Origin: Leucobacter sp. CX169
GTDB taxonomy: Bacteria; Actinomycetota; Actinomycetes; Actinomycetales; Microbacteriaceae
Assembly (NCBI RefSeq): GCF_017161405.1
Contig: NZ_CP071051.1
Coordinates: forward strand, 248,001 to 312,000
Length of the DNA: 64,000 nucleotides
Direction of reading: 5' to 3'
A model generated the notes under the pieces. It was not told the DNA's origin. It ran no database searches and saw only the letters and a list, made by a program, of their open reading frames with translations. How positions within the stretch are numbered: the stretch's first letter is position 1; each line of letters begins with the position of its first letter. This document shows positions 60,001 to 64,000 of the stretch, in pieces. Position numbers and translations under genes: made by a program.

Positions 60001-60390
60001 GATCCGGGGCCGATTACGGTGACCGACGTGCTGCCTGACGGACTGACGTTCCAGTCGTCGCCGGACGCCGGGGTGCAGGTGAACGGCAAGACCGTGACCT
60101 GGACGATCGACGGGCTGGCGGTCGGCGAGAGCGTCGACCTGACGCTCATCGTCAACGTGCAGCAGGCAGCCTTCCCGTCGGTGACGAACGTGGTCGAGGT
60201 CGCCTCGCCCACCGAGCTGACGCCTGAGAGCGTGACCGTCGACGACGCCACGATCGACGTGGCCGCCGCCGACCCGATGCCCGCCACGGGCTCGGATCAG
60301 CTGCTCGTGCTCGGCGGGATCGCGCTGCTCTTGCTCGTCGCCGGCGGCGCCGTGCTCGTCGCGCGGCGGCGCCGTGCACTGAGCGAGTAG
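51088..60390 (+). CDS. giant cell-wall-anchored DUF11-repeat surface protein
   Basis: A predicted 3100-residue exported protein. The signal peptide has an Arg-rich start, VAGTLAFALGAGALVAG core and a likely cut after MASA. About 17 DUF11-like modules follow: three diverged ones (to about residue 900), six middle ones, then eight regular ones of about 135 residues in residues 1950-3050. The regular ones contain a K-x-VTNxGPS core and a VTDxLPAG motif. The end is MPATG (residues 3064-3068), a hydrophobic helix and RRRRALSE, an LPxTG-like sortase signal with Met first. Cysteines are few. ATG 51088 follows GGGGGA at 11 bases. Role: probably adhesion, a surface stalk or a surface layer; ligand unknown. 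Confidence 0.85.
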   Translation: MSRNNSNDVRRVRVRSWVAGTLAFALGAGALVAGVGVQMASAASPAPEVTVTQQSAPYLAGEDVTVNVTMTSGGASAGEQYNLSAAILLPTNVTIRSTGGAFGPYLTFGPGETLPNRGLACAEVGLLPVGASCKVPDDAQYLVFQNVSDLPEDASNVGTLTLRPRATSFPVGTDQLNIQAAVFSSNAERYVPNFPGSTGTGTGAHTSATGSDTLNIRVEALRLEKSEPSPENELLRGVHLNSTTYTLRVHHTGEGNISGTEVVDFLPAGLEYLGMGGIDNTRGPANGTQPDGQEYPGSGGLEGTPAPAGSAPNAGTVEKSVETVVPTPEEVATYKLDAGKVYTKVVWDLQSLLAAGDARDVKAPIAQGYSATAGVPGVLEIRYRAGVPLFENTLDFGYAPNASGEQAANLDNNRGASTRHGSVQTDPGLDDNGNAQALTNVAGVSGTYAGPLAEGTDPSSGDTAAHTVDAVDVRVLKSVKEASFTQGELAVYTLNIATSEYASAELGTGGSAQILPNRVTDDMGDGICPVFPANVPITPGASSIAGVPRLVIGDPNATPRPDDMTPQEWNEALGQIADDCWSAEGRAGAELSGATLSGIAFDPATGHFALDLSIAPIAAANGAGHVVTYTASQNALYAQDDSRPGATSSGDTVRNTVDLEMTTTSIPALNGVTSSGGAEADGTWRAWDDSGASLKASLSKLDKRVLPRSAGVPSAAEIVNVPNAQWETDQPLAPFAAGDEVWWKITLTPPAGADVRDARLTDFLPVGTEFDPAQTGGRFDNIAYRVSNRFSVGACQPVGRAAWLDEFVPNPTITDEIFTWNLGSTDCVAGNTTDRFFPRSATLDVFIKTKIVDVAAFGQVDLPENLAKYQQRNDTGEVFFLRDQAAVQLDTGVRLMKGIDSINAPAASAGFNSNNDVGQVVQGDEVRFRLDVTAPSVQTENYALYDALPKGIRARDLAGFVPATHAIDAQAEIWDGVTATSTSAFTARAYDWADLPAEIKNGINAAYTNRTIVVWTLAAAVPGSTLPIAEKLPAPAVPGVERGFTLKYTVVIPDGSQTADGGGAAALLDQRYLNTASVAQFDVRGNAVGASSTIVVQPGAGQGTVANGGGSGSSAPVFSRDLVAGEFSSGADLATDPSSVRVPNATMDKSLVSTEIAPSGTAVTDPNNGATRIVQGEYATYDVSVTLPALTTVRSGVLADTGKLLGTGSGTITGATPANTVAYHVASATLHAAPGVASGTVPANFAFDSSTGSLAFPEFYTVGATPETFTVRLKVWVDDIDASHATGRPNIPHNKGLQNTANFDSKDVDNLPNPRLSDTADVVYIEPGLAIAKTANKTSGLHAGDAVLYTLAVTNSGSRPVSYDNTVVDTVPAGLVVDTDQPALVGATFSSAADLQAGLGGTITWSHTAFTQLKRVPATVNLSYVATIEPTTGGGSAYLNSAKVTGYTLPDTLTDAATRRGDRVASDTETVRADTAAIAKGVRVAGDTNYNSTSVSAPIGQTVQYKVDVTLRPGITYYNAKLEDTLPAGVELVEATISGPSGSSSPAGDPSSWTHAKSGQVHSWTYQPNNGDIASSPVERTLTLTYDVLLKNTVAAGVNALTNTAKFGWTETTNPSSQAGSVSDNARVDILNPVLAIVKKVDGQDAVQKSPQDGFEYTVAVTNTGNTPAHNVTVTDTVPVGVIVTESSLTASGGVLSGAGANGGGTITWTLAGPLHQQSGTGTPKSLNFTYSATFAESEALTAAGLTNTARVTRFESFGTGGRVYTPAGISDTAQVTPLFPKVDLTKTVSDGSLAYVNESFGWTLKLVNSGQGAAQTLDVTDVLPKNWSFDANSARISVGGAAAVPLVNPVVGAESGKATLTWNLGSASPATPILPGAAGGATLAQRTIVITFTATPSALAASDAGTGVNVKAHTNTLRAVTTDGTGATSNATGGFTGANSSADAFLGEADLTIEKTGAADPLVAGETAIGWSILVSNDGPDTAAGPITVTDTTGALPAGITVTEAAGEGWTCELPVRGTDGVTAFECARTDAAESLASTDSFPVIEVEVEVADNQAAETNILNSARVVPGRTVDPDPDNNTDEAPISTTTSADLEIDKTVTTQDPTAGAAITWQLAPVNHGPSVSVHTDAAPITITDTIPAGISGVADPSTTHWAATTSAAGGFPVTAGDTVTWTYTGTQLAVGAAPNVTLSGTIDAGWTGGNIVNSAEITPGETPDPEPNNNTDDVTVTPGDSTTLAIDKTRVVFEGGSWVAAASLDPVPSFEPGADISYRITVVNNGPADARVVRVVDEVPAGLTYKTHASGTGTWTRAAGPGAWETFALGGTQQVGAVHATSFVVTFATDPAMDPAVALVNWAEASAENSTNTPRDDDSTSATRDADLSIEKSHTAPALGVAAIAGESVSYQLVVTNHGPSISDAPISVDDVLPAGFSYAAGSAMVSVAGGTAAAVDPAVEGQTLTWANLTSDVALAPSETIVISFTANIAATVGEQAGVLNTATVDGPNDTDPGNNSDTDPVDIVTQADMVITKDVAAGPWVAGTDVSYTIAVQNDGPSVADASVTDLLPAGVSFVSISGSAGWTCTDATDTAPASCAYPAHPVGVDSASTITVVGHIASNVVTGTELTNLAELEWVDSRGDHEGSDDADIEVTTLADLVLLKTAIDAEGDETGAAVAGEQSRYRLTVTNDGPSDAIAPLTVTDTLPAGISFVGLTSGSSASWSAVADEIDEVTGTQQVVFTRVPAGTGIASGVTAPAIDFDVLVDQAVADGSVLTNTATVASGTPEANVDNNTDTADLTVGREVDVSIAKSHDADAVRIGDALPFTLQVTNGGPSVASGVMVTDLVPFGLEVASAPGDDVGEDWTLVSVDPVDPDNAAAGTRVLASYSGVLVAGEAAPALTLTTTVLTEAYSTVVNTADVTVVEQDRDPANNHAEDPVTVPPLATLVVEKTAVGTFQVGKTGAYRITVSNEGPTEDPGPITVTDVLPDGLTFQSSPDAGVQVNGKTVTWTIDGLAVGESVDLTLIVNVQQAAFPSVTNVVEVASPTELTPESVTVDDATIDVAAADPMPATGSDQLLVLGGIALLLLVAGGAVLVARRRRALSE
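51750..60250 (+). repeat. about 17 DUF11-like protein repeats
   Basis: Regular repeat starts lie near 56935, 57360, 57795, 58225, 58655, 59040, 59485 and 59910, each beginning ADLxIxK or similar. Earlier modules begin near 51740, 52500, 53170, 53765, 54520, 55065, 55505, 55980 and 56430. DNA identity between copies is low, so they are protein-level repeats. Confidence 0.75.
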
Positions 60391-60400
60391 TCGCTCGCTG

Positions 60401-60431
60401 AGGGCCCGGTTCGCTTTGGCGGCCGGGCCCT
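60401..60431 (+). terminator. hairpin after the DUF11-repeat gene
   Basis: AGGGCCCGG (60401-60409) pairs with CCGGGCCCT (60423-60431) across a 13-base loop, 10 bases after the stop. There are only two T residues after it. Confidence 0.7.
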
Positions 60432-60441
60432 TGCACACTCC

Positions 60442-60453
60442 GCCAGTACTGGC
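60442..60453. other. 12-bp perfect palindrome
   Basis: GCCAGTACTGGC is fully palindromic and lies between two hairpins in the intergenic region. It could be a protein-binding site; no further support. Confidence 0.3.
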
Positions 60454-60492
60454 TGCCCGTACTAGCCGCCCGTGCTGTTCTCCCGTCCCCAT

Positions 60493-60549
60493 CGAGACGT
60501 CTCAATCTGCGGCATCAATTCGCGGCAAGCAGCAGATTGAGACGTCTCG
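60493..60549. repeat. 18-bp perfect inverted repeat
   Basis: CGAGACGTCTCAATCTGC (60493-60510) and its exact complement (60532-60549) flank a 21-base loop. The outer 10 bases of each arm, GAGACGTCTC, are themselves palindromic, so each arm alone is a two-fold site. It lies 100 bases after the giant gene and downstream of the convergent S4-protein gene. Confidence 0.7.
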
Positions 60550-60639
60550 GCGAAAGCCACGGGCAGGCGGGGCGCGGGGGAGCGCGGGGCGGTGGGGCGG
60601 CGCGGCGCGGGGAGCGCGGGACGAGGCCCTGGCGCGCTG

Positions 60640-60653
60640 GGCAGGATCCTGCC
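60640..60653. repeat. perfect GGCAGGATCCTGCC palindrome
   Basis: The second exact copy, in the intergenic region 26 bases beyond the S4-gene stop. Confidence 0.6.
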
Positions 60654-60678
60654 GGGGACGCCCAGCCAGAAGCGGGCG

Positions 60679-61056
60679 CTACGCCTCGGAGGAGTCGTGC
60701 CCGCGCAGCTTGTCGAGGTCGCGGCGTTCGCGCTTCGAGGGCCGCCCGGCCCCGCGGTCGCGGATCGGCAGGATCGCCCGCTCTTCCTTCGGAAGCGGCG
60801 GCGGGGTGTGGTCCGCAAAATGCTTCGCGGCCTCGACGGCGCTGCCGCGGCGGGTGGCGAGGCCAGTGACCTCGTAGATCTTGTCGAAGCCGTGCAGGCG
60901 GACCTTCACGATGTCTCCGACCGCGACGTGCTGGGCAGCCTTCGCGGTCATGTCGTTTACGCGCACGTGGCCCGCGCGGCAGGCCGTGGTCGCGGCGCTG
61001 CGCGTCTTGGTGAGCCGCACCGCCCACACCCAACTGTCTACTCGTACACCGGCCAT
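60679..61056 (-). CDS. RNA-binding S4-domain protein (Hsp15/HslR-like)
   Basis: A 125-residue basic cytosolic protein. VRVDSWVWAVRLTKTRSAAT followed by CRAGHVRVNDMTAKAAQHVAVGD and VRLHG is a complete S4 RNA-binding fold. The charged tail LPKEERAILPIRDRGAGRPS-type is also seen in Hsp15 proteins, which bind free 50S subunits carrying nascent chains in E. coli. ATG 61056 is 6 bases after TAGCAT (minus strand), so leaderless. It is divergent from the IMPACT-family gene, 60 bases away. Confidence 0.9.
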   Translation of the reverse strand: MAGVRVDSWVWAVRLTKTRSAATTACRAGHVRVNDMTAKAAQHVAVGDIVKVRLHGFDKIYEVTGLATRRGSAVEAAKHFADHTPPPLPKEERAILPIRDRGAGRPSKRERRDLDKLRGHDSSEA

Positions 61057-61062
61057 GCTCGA

Positions 61063-61068
61063 ATGCTA
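61063..61068 (-). promoter_or_regulatory. -10 box TAGCAT of the leaderless S4-protein gene
   Basis: TAGCAT on the minus strand is followed by TCGAGC and the ATG at 61056. Confidence 0.6.
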
Positions 61069-61104
61069 TCGCCTGCGCGTGGATGCTTCGGCCGCGAGAC
61101 CGGG

Positions 61105-61110
61105 CAGAAT
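61105..61110 (+). promoter_or_regulatory. -10-like box CAGAAT for the IMPACT-family gene
   Basis: CAGAAT, off consensus at the first base, ends 6 bases before ATG 61117, the same layout as the other leaderless starts. Confidence 0.4.
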
Positions 61111-61116
61111 GGGCGC

Positions 61117-61767
61117 ATGCCCTCCCCGTACGAGACGATCGGCCAGCCCGTCGAGACGGAGCTCGAGATTTCCAGGTCCCGCTTCCTGACGCGCCTCGTT
61201 CGCGTCGGCGACGAGGCGGAGGCGCGCGCCGAGATCGCCGCCGTCCGAGCCGCCCACCCGCGGGCGCGGCACCACTGCAGCGCCTTCGTCCTCGAGCCGG
61301 ACCAGCGTACGAAGCGCTCGAACGACGACGGCGAGCCGAGCGGAACCGCTGGCGCCCCCATGCTCGACGCGCTCGTCTCAGCGGGGCTGAGCGATGTCGT
61401 CGCGGTGGTCACGCGGTACTTCGGCGGGATCCTGCTGGGAGCAGGCGGGCTGACCCGTGCGTACCGCGGAGCCGTTGCCGAGGCCACCGCGCAGGCCGAG
61501 CGTGTGGTGCGCGCGCCACGTCGCGAGGTGTGGGTGCGCGCGGGATATGAGGTCGCGCCGCAGTTCGAGGCGGAGGCGCGTCGCCGCGGCTATGCGCTTG
61601 CCGGCGCGGAATACGACGATGCCGTAACGCTGCGGCTGCTCGTTCCCGACACGCGGGTGCCCGAGGTGGCCGCGCTCGCCGCCGAGCTCAGCGCGGGGGC
61701 GGCCGAGCTGCGGTGCGGCGGCCTCGATTTTGTCGACCTCCCAGCAGGATCCGGGCTGGACGAGTAG
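61117..61767 (+). CDS. IMPACT/YigZ family protein
   Basis: A 216-residue cytosolic protein. SRSRFLTRLVRV and RARHHCSAFVLE-type segments followed by SNDDGEPSGTAGAPMLDALV, and VTRYFGGILLGAGGLTRAYRGA, are the UPF0029/IMPACT N-terminal domain. Residues about 140-205 form the smaller DUF1949-like domain. Eukaryotic IMPACT regulates GCN2; bacterial roles are unclear. It ends 60 bases before holB, which has its own -10 box. Confidence 0.92.
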   Translation: MPSPYETIGQPVETELEISRSRFLTRLVRVGDEAEARAEIAAVRAAHPRARHHCSAFVLEPDQRTKRSNDDGEPSGTAGAPMLDALVSAGLSDVVAVVTRYFGGILLGAGGLTRAYRGAVAEATAQAERVVRAPRREVWVRAGYEVAPQFEAEARRRGYALAGAEYDDAVTLRLLVPDTRVPEVAALAAELSAGAAELRCGGLDFVDLPAGSGLDE

Positions 61768-61815
61768 CGTCCGAACGCCGTGCCCGCTCACACCCGCCGT
61801 GTCGGCTGTGCCCGG

Positions 61816-61821
61816 TAGTCT
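61816..61821 (+). promoter_or_regulatory. -10 box TAGTCT of leaderless holB
   Basis: TAGTCT is followed by GGCCCC and ATG 61828, a 6-base gap. Confidence 0.6.
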
Positions 61822-61827
61822 GGCCCC

Positions 61828-62994
61828 ATGGAATTCTGGGCCGAAATCGTGGGGCAGGCGGATGCAGTTCGCGCGCTCGAACACGCCTCTTCAGTCGGCG
61901 GCGCGAGTGACCTTTCGCACGCCTGGCTGATCACGGGCCCGCCGGGGTCGGGGCGCTCGAACCTCGCGTTCCGCTTCGCGGCGGCGCTCATCGCCCAGCG
62001 CCCGGAGCTGCGGGAACAGGTGTATGGCCAGGTGGTTGCGCGCACCCATCCCGACCTCGGCGTTGTCACCAGCCAGAAGGTGCAGATCGGCATCGACGAG
62101 GTGCGCGGCATCGTGCAGTCGGCGCACTACTCGCCCTCGCAGGGGCGGCACCGCGTGATCGTCATCGAGGACGCGGATCGCATGCCCGAGCGCACCTCGA
62201 ACGTCTTGCTTAAGGCCCTCGAAGAGCCGCCCGAGCGCACGATCTGGATCTTGTGCGCCCCCAGCGAGGCCGACCTGTTGCCGACCATTCGGTCGCGCGT
62301 GCGCTCGGTGCGGCTGGTCACGCCCGCTCCCGAGCAGATCGCCGGTCTCTTGCACGAGCGCGACGGGGTGCCCGTTGAGCTTGCGGAGCGCGCCGCGCGC
62401 CTTGCGCAGAGCCACATCGGGATGGCGCGCAGGCTCGCGACCGACACCGAGGCGATGGCGCGGCGCGAGCGCACCATCGAGATCGCGCTCGACATTGTCA
62501 CACTCTCGGACGCCATGCGCGCTGCGGCCACGCTCGCGAAGGTTGCCGCGGACGACGCAGCGGCCCTCGCCGAACAGGTCGACACCCGCGAGCGCGAGGA
62601 AGTGTTGCGCGGACTCGGGGTGGCCCCGGGAGCTGCGGTCCCTGCCGCCCTGCGCTCGCAGGTGCGCCAACTCGAGGAACTACAGAAGCGTCGAGCAACG
62701 CGCCAGCTCCGCGACGGCATCGACCGGATCCTGACCGATCTGCTCTCGCTGCATCGGGACGTGTTGCTGACCAGCCTGGACGCGGGGCAGCCCCTCGTGA
62801 ACGCCGAGGTTGCGGGCCGCGTCGCCGAGCGTGCCGAGCGGGTGCCCGTCGCGCTCACACTCGACGTGATCTCCGCCATCGAGCACGCGCGCGAGCGGAT
62901 AGCGCGCAACGTGACGCCACAGTTTGTGCTGGAGGCGCTCTTCGCCACCCAGATCTCGGGCGCCGTGCGCAGTGCGCGGGAGGGCGTCGCATGA
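61828..62994 (+). CDS. holB: DNA polymerase III subunit delta'
   Basis: HolB is part of the clamp loader. The 388-residue AAA+ protein has LSHAWLITGPPGSGRSNLA in place of a canonical Walker A (Arg for Lys, fitting the non-catalytic delta' role). It also has HRVIVIEDADRMPERTSNVL with LLKALEEPPERTIWIL following, and SRVRSVRL. Between Walker A and the next motif, where the usual zinc-binding Cys cluster would be, the sequence reads QRPELREQVYGQVVARTHPD, with no cysteine. The C-terminal helical collar is intact. Its stop overlaps the next start by ATGA. Confidence 0.93.
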   Translation: MEFWAEIVGQADAVRALEHASSVGGASDLSHAWLITGPPGSGRSNLAFRFAAALIAQRPELREQVYGQVVARTHPDLGVVTSQKVQIGIDEVRGIVQSAHYSPSQGRHRVIVIEDADRMPERTSNVLLKALEEPPERTIWILCAPSEADLLPTIRSRVRSVRLVTPAPEQIAGLLHERDGVPVELAERAARLAQSHIGMARRLATDTEAMARRERTIEIALDIVTLSDAMRAAATLAKVAADDAAALAEQVDTREREEVLRGLGVAPGAAVPAALRSQVRQLEELQKRRATRQLRDGIDRILTDLLSLHRDVLLTSLDAGQPLVNAEVAGRVAERAERVPVALTLDVISAIEHARERIARNVTPQFVLEALFATQISGAVRSAREGVA

Positions 62995-64000
62995 GCCGGC
63001 ACAGGGTCAACGCGGGCACGCGCGTTGCCGCGGTGCTGGGCGCCGTGCTGTTCGCGGCGACGGGCTGCTCGCTGCTGCTTCCGCCGGGAGGCGCGGGCCT
63101 GCCGGGGGCCTACCCGGAGACCGAGGCGTCCAGTGTTGACGGCACCCTCGAGAGCTTCCGCTCGCAAACGCTGGACTGGACCGCCTGCGCCGACGGCATG
63201 CAGTGCGCGATCGCCACGGCTCCGCTCGATTGGGACAACCTGTCGGGCCCGACCATTGAACTGCAGTTGGTGAAGCACCCGGCAACCGGGGGCACCCCGA
63301 TCGGCACGCTGTTCACGAACCCCGGGGGCCCCGGCGCCTCCGGCGCGGACTTCGTGGCCGACAGCATCGACTATGTCATCGGCGAGCCGCTGCAAGAGCA
63401 GTTCGACGTGATCGGCTGGGACCCGCGGGGTGTCGGCCGTTCCAGCCCCGTGAACTGCCTCGATGACGCCGAAATGGACGAGCTGCTGTTCGGGCTCGGC
63501 GACACCACGCTTGAGGTCGGCTCCGACCCGTGGCTGAATGAGGCGATCCAGAGCGGCGCCGCCCTCGGTCTCGCCTGCCTGGCGAACACGGGGCCACTGC
63601 TCGGCAACGTCGATACGGGCTCGACCGTGCAGGACCTCGACCTGCTCCGCGCGATCGTGGGAGACGACCAGCTGAACTACCTCGGCTTCTCGTACGGTAC
63701 CGCGATCGGTGCGCGATATGCCGAGGAGTTCCCCGACCGCGTGGGCCGGCTCGTGTTGGACGGCGCCCTCGACCCCACCGCCTCCGAGTTCGAGGTGGTG
63801 CGCGAGCAGACGCTCGGGTTCGAAGCTGCGGCGCGCGCCTACCTCGCCGACTGTCTGACCCGAAGCGTGTGCCCCTTCACCGGAACGGTGGACGACGCGA
63901 TGGCGAAGATCGGGGCGCAGCTCGACGCGCTGGAGCTTGCCCCGATCGCCGGCGACGACGGACGCATGGTCGACGCGAGTACCATGCTCACCGCGATCAT
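62991..64000 (+). CDS. TAP-type alpha/beta-hydrolase lipoprotein, 5' part
   Basis: The first 336 residues of an exported hydrolase. The signal ends in the lipobox AATGCS, so it is membrane-anchored. NPGGPGASGADFV is the HGGP-like oxyanion motif, VIGWDPRGVGRSSPV and YLGFSYGTAIGARYAEEFP carry the serine nucleophile (GFSYG), and VLDGALDP follows. These match secreted tripeptidyl aminopeptidase-like (TAP) hydrolases of Actinobacteria. The catalytic Asp/His and TAP C-terminal domain are beyond the window. The start overlaps holB by 4 bases. Confidence 0.9.
   Translation, partial: MSRHRVNAGTRVAAVLGAVLFAATGCSLLLPPGGAGLPGAYPETEASSVDGTLESFRSQTLDWTACADGMQCAIATAPLDWDNLSGPTIELQLVKHPATGGTPIGTLFTNPGGPGASGADFVADSIDYVIGEPLQEQFDVIGWDPRGVGRSSPVNCLDDAEMDELLFGLGDTTLEVGSDPWLNEAIQSGAALGLACLANTGPLLGNVDTGSTVQDLDLLRAIVGDDQLNYLGFSYGTAIGARYAEEFPDRVGRLVLDGALDPTASEFEVVREQTLGFEAAARAYLADCLTRSVCPFTGTVDDAMAKIGAQLDALELAPIAGDDGRMVDASTMLTAI

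Noticed and set aside
60493-60549. Inverted repeat as the ends of a miniature insertion sequence
   Set aside because: The arms enclose just 21 bases and no target-site duplication is visible.

Overview
The window is high-GC Actinobacteria-type DNA, most likely Microbacteriaceae and possibly Leucobacter-like. The evidence is GC-rich codon use, frequent GTG starts, menaquinone biosynthesis genes, actinobacterial rRNA leader sequences, many leaderless promoters, and long surface proteins with LAxTG/LPxTG-like C-termini. The genus is an inference from gene content and style. I saw no transposase, integrase, phage or CRISPR array.

Left part (1-32 kb): a dispersed menaquinone locus. In order it holds the 3' end of a DapA-family gene, menC, a large Orn/Lys/Arg decarboxylase, menB, menE, menA, a 14-helix drug exporter, two small membrane proteins, menD, a PPK2 polyphosphate kinase, a 2854-residue cell-wall-anchored vWA protein, a TetR regulator, menF, a metabolite symporter, menG (ubiE) with a Lys/Ala/Pro tail, a long-chain polyprenyl diphosphate synthase, a ferredoxin-NADP reductase, a sirtuin and a LAL-type LuxR regulator. 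MenF, D, C, E, B, A and G plus the prenyl synthase cover nearly the whole chorismate-to-menaquinone route. No menH or dedicated thioesterase is visible.

Middle (32-39 kb): a tRNA-Tyr gene with terminator, three tandem sigma70-type rRNA promoters, 16S, a tRNA-free spacer, 23S, 5S, a terminator, then a second 5S copy with its own promoter and terminator.

Right part (39-64 kb): yajQ, then a leftward five-gene operon. It encodes a lipoprotein binding protein, two permeases, a double-ATPase subunit of a peptide-type ABC importer and, last, a GNAT-like/C39-like peptidase protein. Next come purA with chorismate mutase, a small acidic protein, an unusual P1B-like ATPase, a putative 3-methyladenine glycosylase, a 3100-residue protein with about 17 DUF11-like repeats and an MPxTG-like anchor, an S4 RNA-binding protein, an IMPACT/YigZ protein, holB, and the start of a TAP-type alpha/beta-hydrolase lipoprotein.

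Three window-wide patterns stand out. About a dozen genes start 5-7 bases after a TANNNT -10 box, with no room for a ribosome binding site. A palindrome, GGCAGGATCCTGCC, and its 9-base half-motif recur far more often than composition predicts. Several gene ends carry long, nearly perfect hairpins without a U tract.
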